Part shown: piece by piece, positions 45,480 through 56,822 of the stretch
Numbering within the stretch: position 1 is the stretch's first letter
Layout of the letters: every line of letters starts with the position of its first letter
Assembly: GCA_963930645.1 (NCBI GenBank)
Contig: OZ005655.1
Span: forward strand, 137,749,456 to 137,813,455
DNA from: Salticus scenicus
Taxonomy: Eukaryota > Arthropoda > Arachnida > Araneae > Salticidae
DNA length: 64,000 nt
Direction: 5' to 3'
The notes under the pieces: model-generated
The model's input: the letters and a program-made list of their open reading frames with translations, nothing else
Databases searched by the model: none
What the model was told of the DNA's origin: nothing
Program-made: the position numbers and the translations under genes

Positions 45480-47276
45480 AAAATAAGAAAAAATTACTTT
45501 AAAAAAATAAGTGGTACGAATTAGAGGCGAGGCTAAAATTACTCCGGAATAAATTGAAATATTGGCAGCTGTTGGGAGGAAACAAGCAAAATCCAACTAC
45601 CTTTGCTTTGGTGGCTCTAAGGTGACATCTTAGTGGTAGTACATTTTGAATATCAATTCGATATTTGGGCATGCGCTGTGGAATGCTCTAAAATTAACCT
45701 AATTAAGAATGTAAACATGAATCTGAAAAGTAATATGGTTATTAATAAGTAAATTTACTCTTATCAAATAATTCTAGACTCGTATAATTTTAACTAATTT
45801 CTTTATTAAATCTCCATTTTTGAATATTAATTAAAACGATGATTTTAATGATTTTAAAATACAACATTAATGGGATCACAAAGATCTCCTTTTTAAGCAC
45901 TATTACATTGATTGTATCGAAATGGGATAAAGATGAGTACTTAGAAACAGGTATATGCTTGACATGCTTTTTGCAAAGTTAAAAAAAATTACTGACCAAT
46001 GAATAAAATGATTTCTCACCAGATCACCAGATGCTAGGGCGCAGCCAGGATCATCACAGGGAACACTTCTTTGATAATCTAGACTTAATCCACAGTTTTC
46101 TTTTTTCTTAATATATCTACTACGTATTTTTATATCTAATATTTGGACCAACGGCGAGCAACATCTTAACGTAGCTGAGATGAGTCATGGCGATGAAGCA
46201 GTAAAGGACTCTCACATGGTGTCCGCACGAAGGCAATCGACAGACTCCTCTTTTTTAAAAATTTCTTCTCATTTTCCTTCAGGTTTCTCATAATAATTTT
46301 TTGAGGAGGTTTCGTCTTGCATTTTTTTATTGGGTGTTAGGGTTTCACTTGTGATTTCTTTATTGGGTCTTCTTCTGATTGGACCTAGTTTGGACCAATC
46401 TGCTTGCTTCTAGATTTCTTTAGTGCATTTCTTAAGACTTAGCAGGGGCTTTTTTGGCGGTTGCCTGAGGGGCTTAGTGTGTGTGGTCCCCTTTTAGAGT
46501 GTTCCAAGTACTGGTCATAAATATGGCGTTATAATTCTGTCTGAAGCTTTTAAGAGGCAGTAAAACAGCTTTTGTAGTCTTTTATTATTATTTTTAAATA
46601 ATGCCCTTTTGTAATTTTATTATTTCGTTTTTAACAAAACGCTGCTTTTGTCCAGCAGCAGCTATGCTTCCTTATACTTTGTATAAAGAGGCAAAAAGTT
46701 TGAGACCAAAGAACAAATAATAACCGTGTCGCCAGATTTTTCTACTTTTTAATTCAATATTCACCAATAATTTTCATAAATGGTATTTGATATTAATAAT
46801 TTATGATTAATCTTCGGAGAGATTAGGCAACTGTTACATTAAAAATGTATTGTTGAATACTGAATGAAAATGTGCAAAATCTGGGAACGTTGAATAATAG
46901 CAGGAAATCAAATCTTCGTTTTCTTAATCTGTATGATGTAGATGTTATTCTAATCTATTTTGTTGTGACTTTGGTGTAGTGTACTTACATGTTTTGAGTT
47001 TTCCTGAATCCTAAAATCAAGTTTTAGCATTAATCAGTGTGTATCTGAGCCTGTTACTATAGTAATAGGTGACAATCTTCTTTTATTTATTTTTTTCCCT
47101 TATTGTATATTTTATTATAGTTTTAACTTTATTTTCAAATAAATGTATTATTTATTTTAATCAAGATTTTCAAAAGAATTATTTATTTATAGGAATAAAT
47201 ATTTATCTATTTTTAAGAATTTATCAAGCTTTAGCTATAATTTATGCAAGCTTAGTTAAATTTTTAAGACTCTTTA
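45480..47276. other. Half MITE B end, then unrecognised sequence leading into the Naiad-like element
   Basis: At 45495-45570 a right half of a family B-like MITE ('ggcgaggctaaaattactcc'). The 82-codon minus frame at 45903-46151 contains a Cys-rich stretch (PCDDPGCALASGDLV) that I cannot assign. 46160-46660 is moderately GC-richer and ends in a hairpin 'cttccttatactttgtataa' like repeat H. The 5' untranslated part of the retroelement probably lies in 46700-47276. Confidence 0.4.
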
Positions 47277-47330
47277 TAATTATTGTCTCAATTTATTATA
47301 TTTCTAATATTTATCTTCTTTATTCATTAC

Positions 47331-47990
47331 ATGGTTGTTCTTAGTAAATTCTTAGCGCCTGGCAAAAAAGGCAAATCTTATGGTTTGTCTTGTGCTCGGT
47401 ACAGAGTAATGTATAGGGATTACTCTGGATCGTCATCTTGCTACCTATATCACCCTCCTCTTCGCAATTTATTTTTCAAAAAATGCAATTCTACAAGGTG
47501 TCTTACTCGCCCTCTTGCTGATGCTTCTCATTTTAGAGATAGCTCCTCTCATGTTACATTTTGTAAGGCTTTTAATATTATTTACTCAATCAAGTGCAAT
47601 TTATGCAATATGATATATATTGGACAAACTAGTAATCCATTACACAAGCGGATTAACTTACATCGTTCTGATATGAAAAAATCACGACAATTTACTACTT
47701 ATTTTGAATATATGCACTTCCATCAATATGACTTTAATGATATTACTGTGAAAATTCTTAATTTTAAGAAGAATTTGAATGAACGTCTCTTACTTGAATC
47801 ACAATATATTAAGTCACTGAATACACTTTATCCTTTTGGTTTAAATTCTAATGTTTATAATAAACAACATATTCTTTATTCCAAGGTTTCAAAAATTGAA
47901 TTTTACAGTAATATTTATAAAACATTAAATCACTCTTTATTTAAAAAGACTACAAGAACTTCTAGGGGTTCTTCTAGGTCGTCTTTTTAA
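47331..47990 (+). CDS. GIY-YIG endonuclease (N-terminal module of Naiad-like element)
   Basis: The frame is open after TAA at 47277-47279; the first ATG is at 47331, giving about 219 codons. From that Met: a Cys-rich N-terminal part with CNSTRCLTRPLAD (about residues 52-64). Then the GIY-YIG fold: IIYSI (83-87), zinc-type CNLC (89-92), IYIGQT (95-100), KRINLH with the conserved Arg (106-111), HFH (129-131) completing a CCHH set, and LLLES with the conserved Glu (154-158), then PFGLN. The family nicks target DNA to prime reverse transcription. It ends in a different frame from the RT; the shift lies at an A5 run (47943-47947). Expected catalytic residues are all present. Confidence 0.8.
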   Translation: MVVLSKFLAPGKKGKSYGLSCARYRVMYRDYSGSSSCYLYHPPLRNLFFKKCNSTRCLTRPLADASHFRDSSSHVTFCKAFNIIYSIKCNLCNMIYIGQTSNPLHKRINLHRSDMKKSRQFTTYFEYMHFHQYDFNDITVKILNFKKNLNERLLLESQYIKSLNTLYPFGLNSNVYNKQHILYSKVSKIEFYSNIYKTLNHSLFKKTTRTSRGSSRSSF

Positions 47991-49788
47991 ATATTTTAAA
48001 GTCTTCCATTCTCATTCTTTTGATTCACACTTGAGTGATGTATTTTTTGATATTTTACACTACAGGGCTGAGCGTTTTAATATTAAACTTGACTTAAAAC
48101 CTGGTCAAAAAATAAATAACTCTCTCTTGGTGACAAATTTTTCTCATCCTGTGTTTAATAAACTTCATATTCACAATATACTTAATGATCCATCCAATCC
48201 TTTTCCCATCAAAAACTTCATCATTCAAAAAACTTTTAAATACAATATTACTTTAGGCAGAAAAATATTTAACTACAATAAATTTGCTAAATTTCTTACA
48301 TCTATCAATCAGCCTCCGTGCTATTGTTCTGATTCCAAATATAAATCTTTTTTCAATCCATCTCATGGTCATATTATTACTGGCGATATCAATATTGTGG
48401 AAAATCTTACTCTAAGATCTTTGATGAAGTTTGGTACTAAATTTCGTATGCCTTCAAAATTCAAATTTATTGATATCATTACTCAATTTAATTTAGACTT
48501 GGATCTCTTTATATACAAAATTGCTATTGATTATAATAAATCAGTGGAATTTTTTAATGAGTGGAAATTTAAGCTACTTGAGAAATTTAAACTTGATTTA
48601 GTTTATAATATGCACCATCTTTCTAATATCAAGTACTATAATTTCAAAGAAATTAATTCAGCAATTCTAGACTTACAGTCTAAATTTATTATTACTTATG
48701 TTGACAAGGCGGCTAATAACTATGCAATTATTTGCAAAAAGTATTATAAACAACTTCTTTTTGATACTATGGATACTATTAATATTTTTGTTAAGTTTAA
48801 TGACAGTATCGAAATTAAAAATAGGCATATATTTAATTATTACAAGTTGATAAAAACTAAAAATAATAACTATAATTATCCTTATTTAGTTGTAATTATA
48901 AAATTTCATAAAGATCTAATTAAATTTCGTACTGTTACTGTTGCCTGTAATGCCTATACTTCTAATGCTAATATTATGTTATTAAATATCCTTAAAAAAT
49001 TACATAGTTTTATTGTTTCTAACAAGTGTAATTTTTTTCTAAAAAATAGCTTTCAACTCAAAAATAAAATTAAAAATCTTACTGATATTACTGGTATAAA
49101 AACTTTTGATTTCAATGATCTTTTTAATAATATTGTTATTAAAGATATGTTTGATATTATAAATAAACTTTTTGTAGAAAATCTGCAGTATTTAAATCTA
49201 AATGTTAACATTACTCCTTCAACCTTTAAAACTCTGACTAGGTTTATCCTTTTCCATAACTATATTTTATTCAATAATTATTTATATAAACAACGTTTAG
49301 GATTGCCACAAGGTGGCATTGCTTCTGGTATATTAGCTGATCTATACTTATATTATTATGAGCGTGACATTGAGTGTACTAACTTTAAATTACTACGATA
49401 CATAGGTGATATAATTATATTATATTTGGATAAACATCATACCAATCTAGACTTACCTGTTAATTATCCTGAAAATCTGTCTCTTAGTAGTACTGATTTG
49501 GAATCTAGTGTCATTAGTTTCTTAGATTTAAAAATTATTCTTAATAGTAATGGCAAATTAGAACTTGACTTACACGATAAAAAGAAAGATTTCCCCTTTA
49601 AGGTAAATTTTTTTACTAATTTTAAAACATGTTTACATACATCTGTATTTGTTAATATTCTTCTTAATTTTAATCTACGTATCAAATATTTAGTGTCTGA
49701 TAAACATCAAAAAGTACAATTTCGATTCTTTAAAAATTTAGCATTTATTAATGGCTATCCCAAACACTTAATTCAAAAATTCTTTTAA
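47929..49788 (+). CDS. Penelope/Naiad-type reverse transcriptase, probably inactive
   Basis: Open from after a TAA at 47926 to TAA at 49786; no upstream ATG, so it is expected to follow the endonuclease frame. Numbering from 48031 as residue 1: PPCYCSDSKY with the CxC motif (C97, C99); VDKAANNYAII (fingers motif 1); PYLVVIIKFHKDLIKFRTV (motif 2); TFDFNDLFNN with catalytic Asp 360 (motif A); GLPQGGIASGILADLYL (motif B); RYIGDIIIL (456-464), where YxDD is expected, so the first Asp of the pair is Gly 459 (GGT at 49405-49407); FLDLKI; and a thumb with FPFKVNFF...CLHTSVF. These RTs copy element RNA at a nicked target and are relatives of telomerase RT. The Gly makes this copy probably dead. It has no in-frame TGA. 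Confidence 0.85.
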   Translation: MTLYLKRLQELLGVLLGRLFKYFKVFHSHSFDSHLSDVFFDILHYRAERFNIKLDLKPGQKINNSLLVTNFSHPVFNKLHIHNILNDPSNPFPIKNFIIQKTFKYNITLGRKIFNYNKFAKFLTSINQPPCYCSDSKYKSFFNPSHGHIITGDINIVENLTLRSLMKFGTKFRMPSKFKFIDIITQFNLDLDLFIYKIAIDYNKSVEFFNEWKFKLLEKFKLDLVYNMHHLSNIKYYNFKEINSAILDLQSKFIITYVDKAANNYAIICKKYYKQLLFDTMDTINIFVKFNDSIEIKNRHIFNYYKLIKTKNNNYNYPYLVVIIKFHKDLIKFRTVTVACNAYTSNANIMLLNILKKLHSFIVSNKCNFFLKNSFQLKNKIKNLTDITGIKTFDFNDLFNNIVIKDMFDIINKLFVENLQYLNLNVNITPSTFKTLTRFILFHNYILFNNYLYKQRLGLPQGGIASGILADLYLYYYERDIECTNFKLLRYIGDIIILYLDKHHTNLDLPVNYPENLSLSSTDLESSVISFLDLKIILNSNGKLELDLHDKKKDFPFKVNFFTNFKTCLHTSVFVNILLNFNLRIKYLVSDKHQKVQFRFFKNLAFINGYPKHLIQKFF

Positions 49789-49810
49789 TCATTTATTTAT
49801 TTATTTTATT

Positions 49811-50894
49811 ATTATTATTAATTTTTTTCCCTCATAATCTTTATTCCAATTTAAATTTAGGTCTAAACATTAGGTGTTATTTTATGGTTAGTATGTATCT
49901 ACAATAACTTTCAAACTTTGTAGCAATCTAGATAGAAACACTTTTCAATCATATATATTGGTTATTTGAATCCTAGAAATAGAACGTTTTGGCCTTCTTT
50001 TACCTTGTTACATGCTTTCTGGCTATTTTGTAAAGACTTACATTTATTTTATTTCTCTTTTTCTTACATTATCTATTTCTTTTTTTTATTCATTTTATTT
50101 TATTTTACTATTATTTTCATCTCATTACTCTAGATGGCAGCACTATTCACGTTAAAATAATTATGAATAATAATCTGCTTTCTTTTTAGGATTTGAATCC
50201 TTATGAATCCTTAATTTACCTGAATACCACTGTGCATCCTTTACATTAATCAATGGTCACTGCAATTTTGAACTGATTAACTGTGTGTTTAACTGAGTTC
50301 TGATTGTTAAATTTTTACGTGTGCATCGTATATTCGTTTTTTCTGGATTGAATTTTTGTGTTTTTTTTATATGTGTATAGTATGATTTGAGTCCGTATCA
50401 AATATATTTTATTAAGTAATTTTTTAATTTTATTTTAATCTCCAATTTAATATGGCTTTGGATTATCATTTCAGATAATAGTGTTATTTTGATCTTTATT
50501 TTTATGGTTTTACTATGGGTGTTTCTGGCCTGTGAACCTTTTGCTTTCTTTGTGACAGAAAAACATCCATTTCTTAGCATATTTGCATTCTACCAGGCCT
50601 TTGAAAACGTTAGAATGCAAATTATGCTTTTTTCTCATTCCAATTTCCAAAATTCATTTCGATTTATCTTTAATTCTTTTCTGATTTGATATGAGTAGTC
50701 TTCGCTTATGATCTGAATAATTGTTTTAATGCTGAGGTTGAATCATCTTTGAATTAAAAAAAAAAAAAATTGCACTGATATTATTATATTATTGTATTAC
50801 TATATTATATATATATATATATTAAGTTTTAAGGCTATGATAGTATGATTTTTATGAATTGTTTTAAAGTAGTCATAACATTAATAACACTGCG

Positions 50895-50929
<35 letters not shown>

Positions 50930-51220
50930 GCACTGATATCATTCTTGATGAATCTTGTGCATAATGACCCCCTGAATCCGAATAACCCCTTTTTTGCCCA
51001 ATCACGCACCCTTTTCTCAAGACGCTTCCCCTTTCCCCAATTTTTATCACTGTTTGGTAGTTTTATGGCTATGAATTTGATTTGGAGAATGGAAAAGAAT
51101 TATTTTAACATTCAAAAAAAAAAAAAAAAATGTAATGTATAACAAATAATAATAATTATTTTTTAATAAAATATAATAAATGAATGGTATAATTCCAGTG
51201 GCAAATTTCCCGCCCCCCTA
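49811..51220. other. Region downstream of the Naiad-like element
   Basis: A/T-rich with poly(A) runs at about 50757-50769, 50897-50925 (A28 or so) and 51114-51130. May include the 3' untranslated part of the element. A 'taagaaatgg...ggcctttgaaaacgttagaatgca' block shows no match elsewhere in the window. No gene supported. Confidence 0.4.
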
Positions 51221-51566
51221 AAAATATTACCAAAATATCAATTTTAAAAAAGTCCTTTTAGAATTTGAAATCTGTGTTTCAAGCAAGTTTCTTATTCTAA
51301 ATTTATTGCACTTGCAAAGAGATTCTGTCGTCCAAGCTGACAGATGGTAGGCGCTAGGTTTGAATTAGGTGCACACTTGTTAACCTAGCTGTACGACATT
51401 TCCATGGGCTTCTCAGAAACTCGCATTAGAATGTGCTAGGGCACCTAAAAAGACTGCTCAGAGAACATCTCACTCAGGCATAATCCCACATTCAGAAACA
51501 AAATTTTAAAGTGTCTGTAGAAAATTCGATACAATGTGCTGATGCATTCATGCTGCATATTTGCCT

Positions 51567-51598
<32 letters not shown>

Positions 51599-51704
51599 CT
51601 GTTTGTCTGAGGGTGAGTTATGCTTTATTAAAGTTGAAATAATTGTTGAATACTTTTACAATTTGAGGGGTTTTCTTATTTTCTTCATATTAATAAAATT
51701 ACTT
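51221..51704 (+). repeat. Segmental duplication, copy B left part (with SINE)
   Basis: Matches 36511-36993, including the SINE-like element (51311-51497) and a longer T-rich tract. Interrupted after 51704 by the 5963-bp element. Confidence 0.9.
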
Positions 51705-52059
51705 CCCAGCAAAACTTATATTGATGGGCTCATTATGGCCTACAGCCGGCATCCTGCACTTGCCATCAGTTGCCGGTTGCCCCACATAACTCCACCAGTG
51801 GGCCGTTTATGGCTGCCTGCAGTATTGGAGGCCTAAAGAAAAATGGTCGGTTGTCCAGAAGTGGCATAAACACAGTTGGCCTTATGCAGGCTATCACCAC
51901 AAGGCCAACATAATATTTTTCATGTTGTGGCCACAAATTATTAGGCCATAACCAATTTGTATGCCTAGAGGGCGCTGTGATTTATTTTCTGTTGATTTGA
52001 AATTCGCTCGCCATCTGCCATTTCATACGAAGTTTGTTCGTTATTGTAGTCTGCGGATG

Positions 52060-52596
52060 TAGGTTCTAGACTGAAAGATGTTAAATCACGAAAAAGTAAT
52101 ATATGAGTAAGTAATTCAATTATTAATTTGATTTTCTATTATTTTTTAAATACTATTTTTTAAAGGTGTTTGAATCTAAAGTCATTATTATAATAAAAGG
52201 ATTTCTAGAAAGCGAATATTCAGTTGATCCGTTTTAAGTAAGTTATGATAGTCGTTAACGTTCTAGTTACATTTTTTTTTTTTTTTATTATTAATTTAAT
52301 AAATTTCATAAAAAACAAATTATGAATCTTAATTTATATATTTATATTATATGGACGGGAGAATGTTATTAGAATATATATAAATATTTATAGTTAATGT
52401 TTTATTTTTATTTTTTCTTCCTTCAGTGTATTTAAGAAGAAAGCATTAGGTTCGGGAAATTTTCGGCATCCGGTTTTCGACAGATTTTGCACTTTTTGGG
52501 TTGTTTTGATGAACTTAATTTGAGAAATTGTCTGTCTGTCCCTCTGTGTGAGCTCAAAAATTTTTTAAAGTGATAGAAATCCAAAAAGTTTACTTC

Positions 52597-52632
<36 letters not shown>

Positions 52633-52776
52633 TAAATGTACAAACGTTGCTTCCCCACCCCTGAGGGAGAAATATACCAGATAAAGTATATTTCCAATAT
52701 GAGTATCCTTGAAAAGATTTCGCCAGTATTTTTAAAACGAAAGGTTGGATTATATATCTGTGATATTTTAAGGAAA

Positions 52777-52807
<31 letters not shown>

Positions 52808-53157
52808 TTTTTTTTAATTTTTGACAAAAACTAGTATGTTGTAGCACCACAAAACTTTCTTTATTTTTTATTATGCAAATTTGCGCAATGCAGATAATTT
52901 GTTAAGATTATTTTCCCGAATGCATGCAAGCGATTTTCATCTTAGGAAAGTGTTTCTCAATTTAAAAAAAAAAGTCAGTTTTGTGCCAACATCTGAAAAA
53001 ATGCTTTTTTTTTTTAAATAATTTATAACTTTGTTTTAATTTATCACAAATTTCATTCAGTTATTTACTTAAAAGGTACTGACGAGTTCTTTTGAAAAAT
53101 AACAGCATTGAAAATTTACTCCATCACGGGGAATGGCGAGCGATTTCTCAACTTATA

Positions 53158-53192
<35 letters not shown>

Positions 53193-53555
53193 TCCTTGGT
53201 TGTTAGTTACTTAAATATTTATTTTTTTAATTCATTTTAAAAATAAAAAAAAATAATATAATTAGTACATTTATATAAAATTTCTTCCTACACTGTGTCA
53301 TACTGAAAATTACGAAGAAGTAGAAATATAGAGCTATGTGTTGAGTGAATGATCCACAAATGTAATCGGGAACGATTTTAATCATGGTCTGACCAATCAA
53401 GTTTGGTTAATTTCGTCCATTGGTTCGTGAGATACAGCGTCTACAATTTTTTTTATGCACACTCACAGAGAGAAACTTTCTAAAAATGGTCAAATCGTGT
53501 TCAGGAATCTCAAAACATGGATATACATCGAAAACCGGAAGTCGAAATTTTTCTT

Positions 53556-53605
<50 letters not shown>

Positions 53606-55040
53606 TATATATATATACATATAAGAAAGTAAAATACTTAAAAAATTTCTCGGATATTGGTAAAAAATTGATTTTCTTTCGAAATTTAATATATTATGCT
53701 TCTTTGAAATGAAAATCAAATCGCCTGCCTTCATCGCAGAAAATAAATTTAATAAATAATAATTTTAATATGTAATTTATATAAACTATTATTAAAAAAA
53801 AAAAAAAAAAAAAAAAAGTGGTAACCATAACAAACTATTTTATTTTATTTAATTTATAATAATAATAATAGTTATTATTTGAATGCAAGTAAGAAAAATA
53901 ATTTCGCTTTTACGAAACTGAAATAGTTCCCCCATCAATTTCCCGTAAAGGATAAGAATGTTTTTGTGCATCGCTAATAAATGAAACGCAAATATTTATT
54001 TTGTTATTTTTGATTGGAAAATTTTTTTATTGCATCTTTAAAACCTATGTTCATCTATATTATTAACGTTGTGCAAAAATTTTTGCGTGCGCTGATAAGA
54101 AACTTCTCTTAGACTGTAATGTATCAAAATTATTTTATGCATTTTTATACTCAAACTATTTGTGCTACCTCTACAAATTTTTGTGACAAGCTTCCTACAA
54201 TAAATCTGAAAATTCTGTAATGACATATATGAGTTTTATGGGATTCTAAAAACATTTTAAAAGAAGGAAATTAGCGGATAGATGGACAGAAGTCTAAGCA
54301 ATTTCCTATTTTGTTGAAAAATGTAAATAAACACACTCAAAAATATATTTGAAGTAAAATTATACATTATATTAACAAGTGAAATCCTTTTTCTTGAATT
54401 TTTGCATGCTTCACACGCTCCCACACTTATATCTCTGACTACTCATTAAATCAGAAAACCAGCTGTACTTAAAAACAACAAACTTTAACTGAGAGTTGTC
54501 GCATCAGCGTTATTTTTGTTGGTCTATTGGGCAGGAAGGAAATTTGTTTATCAAGATGACGAGCAACAGTGTTCACAAAATAAAAGAGAAGAAAACGAAA
54601 AGTCAATTCATCAATTATTTTTAAATGAAAATTATTGTAAGTATACAGCTAAAAGTTTGTCGGTGTAATATATGTCATCATTGCATGAATAGTATAAAGA
54701 TTCATGAAGTGACCTCTATTTTGGAACCTCTCGTATTTTAAATGTATAAATAGAGGGGGGGGGATGCTAAAAATCCATAGATTTAGCATGGGATGAAAAC
54801 GAAAAGTACGCGCAATGTTAAGTGTGTAAAAGAAAAAAAGTTTCACACCGGAAGTAATAAAAGGACAAAATTGACTAGAAATTACAACGAAGAGCGGGAA
54901 TATGGGACCTCTATTTTTTAAGGAACTATAAAGGAGGATATTTATTTATTAACAGCGTATAGATTAAATTATTTAAAGTACAAATACTTCAATAAAATAA
55001 CAATTTCTATCCGAAATTATGCCAGAATTTGTGTCAACTA
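52060..55040. other. Interior of the 5963-bp element, mostly repeat debris
   Basis: Poly(T) at about 52602-52631, (TTTA)n at about 52780-52803, poly(A) near 53159-53189 and 53794-53817. A repeat C copy lies at 53440-53640, whose tail is expanded into a TA/CA microsatellite (53557-53625). No gene recognised. Confidence 0.5.
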
Positions 55041-55041
55041 A

Positions 55042-55297
55042 TCTATATAAATAAAGAGAAATATCTATGCGTCTGTCTGTGTTCTGGTGCTCACACTACT
55101 ATGCGGATGGAAAAAGAGTTGCCGTAGGTAGCGGGTACCCGAAGCGAGGTTTAGAGCAATTTCAATAAAATAATTTTAGTTTTCTCTTTTTTTTTTTTTT
55201 TCTTTTAATAATGTGATGTAAAACATAAATACTGGTCCAATTATTTTGAAAATTCATTTAAACATAGTGACCAGCCAAGTGGGCGTAGCCTACTAGT
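55042..55297 (+). mobile_element. Short Helitron-like element
   Basis: 256 bp starting TCTATATAAATAAAG and ending in a small GGGC/GCC hairpin followed by CTAGT (55293-55297). It lies between A (55041) and T (55298), with no target duplication. These are the classical Helitron ends and target. Interior 'gtctgtctgtgttctggtg' and 'gcgggtacccgaagcg' are typical of arthropod non-autonomous copies. No Rep/helicase. Confidence 0.65.
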
Positions 55298-55639
55298 TAT
55301 TATTATTATTAGTAGTAGTAGTATTAGTAATCATAATCAGAGTACTGTAGATAATGGAAGCATTGTATTCGATCAAAAATTTTGACATCGAGTTTTCACC
55401 TAATTTACATATTTTAAGGTCTCCTGAGTCAAAAAAGTGGTTTTTGGCAAGTGGTCTGTGTGTCTGTACTACATATATGTCAGTATATTTCTGGAATTTT
55501 TCTGACTTGATCATCTGTCTGCTGTTTTAAAAAGAAGGGAAAAAAATTATCAATTGGGTACCATTTGATGTAGGGGAAAAGAAAAATATTCAAGATTTTC
55601 TGGACACTTAAGAGTTATAATAAAAAAGCACCACAGAAT

Positions 55640-56300
55640 TGGTGTTTAAAAGTAATAAGAGTAAACACCATAAAATGTAAGAGCTCGCAACAATCATTTC
55701 GGATGGAGAGAAAACATGATCCTTCATCAGGCAATCGAAGTAGGCATGAGTGCGGCAAACAAAGCGCAAGCGTTGCTGCCTGCGTTTTGTTTGCAAAATT
55801 TTATGGTGTTTATTCAAAGTATTGTACATGTTACTTGAGAGTATACTCCAATATCTTAAGAAATCGCACCCTCGGGCGGCGTAAGCTAGTTATTAACTAA
55901 AAGGGCGTTCGGAATGGAAATGTCCGTTTTTTTATTGCCGTAAATCAGAAAGTGACCTAAAATCCGGAAAGGCCATGGTCCGGACGATTCCGGATTTCAG
56001 ATTTTGTACTGTAGTAATGAATAGAAAAATTTGTAAATAAACATAAACATTGCCCTCCCCTCAACACCCCCCCACCCCCTCAAAAAAAAGAAAAAAAATG
56101 CATCAGTTCTTGTAGGTTGAAATAATAACACATCTTTTCGTGAGTTTAACAAGCACGATTGCAGCAAATTACTTTTGCTGCACTCGTGCCCACTTTGTTT
56201 CGCCTGATGAAGGGTCTTCGTGCTATTTCAACCGGAAATAATTGCTGCATTTTTTAATTAATTATTTATTTATTTATTTTTAGTTTATGGTGTTTTTTAC
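55640..56300. mobile_element. Penelope-type fragments in mixed orientation
   Basis: 'taaacaccataaaat' (about 55663) recurs inverted as 'attttatggtgttta' (about 55799) and again in part near 56284. Hammerhead-like cores (CTGATGA ... GAAA) occur on the minus strand at about 55690-55737 and on the plus strand at about 56211-56257. Tandem/inverted fragment clusters and hammerhead motifs are characteristic of Penelope-like elements. A Helitron-like 3' end (GCTAGT near 55881) also intrudes. Confidence 0.4.
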
Positions 56301-56822
56301 AATGCTCTCTTTATAACAATTTTTGTTTCAATATTCTATAATTTTCACATGTAAAGTTACATTTATTTATATCAAATAGCGTAACAAAGTTAAACATATT
56401 GAAATTTGAACACACAAAAAAAAAAAAAAAAAAAAAAAAAAAATAATCTCCTTTATTCCAAAAAATGTTATATAGAGAAACATTTGCACTGAAAGCAACA
56501 AATTAAACTTTTATCATAAGGAAAATGGATCAACTGAATATTTCCTATATGCTGCACTAGAAATCCTGAATTTACAACCATAGTGTATGAATCAAATACT
56601 TGTAAATAGTATTTAAAAATGAATATGTACAAAATCAAATTAAATATTGGATGCATAGAAAAAACTGGCTGCTACTTCATCAGAAAAAAGAGAGAGGAAA
56701 AAAAAAAAAAAAAAAAAGGAAAAGAAAAGAAAAAAGAAAGAAAGAAAAAGAAAAAAGCACTAATAAAATATAAGGTATCACCAATAAAATAAATATACTA
56801 GCTATAATTAAATCACTGCTGG

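Larger units (their letters stand above)
47277..49810 (+). mobile_element. Naiad-like Penelope element (N-terminal GIY-YIG endonuclease plus RT)
   Basis: Two consecutive reading frames encode a GIY-YIG endonuclease and then a reverse transcriptase with a CxC motif between them. This permuted order (EN before RT) with a CxC linker defines the Naiad/Chlamys group of Penelope-like elements; canonical ones carry the endonuclease at the C terminus. Limits of the element are not resolved: an A/T-rich leader lies upstream and a (TTTA)n/(TTA)n microsatellite starts right after the stop (49792-49818), consistent with the reported microsatellite preference. No pseudo-LTR copy was found by eye. Confidence 0.8.

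Noticed and set aside
47069..47344. 91-codon hydrophobic frame just upstream of the endonuclease
   Set aside because: Different frame from the endonuclease, A/T-driven Phe/Ile/Tyr composition, no domain; more likely leader sequence.
53557..53625. Tyr/Ile repeat proteins on both strands
   Set aside because: Translation of a (TA)n/(CA)n microsatellite.
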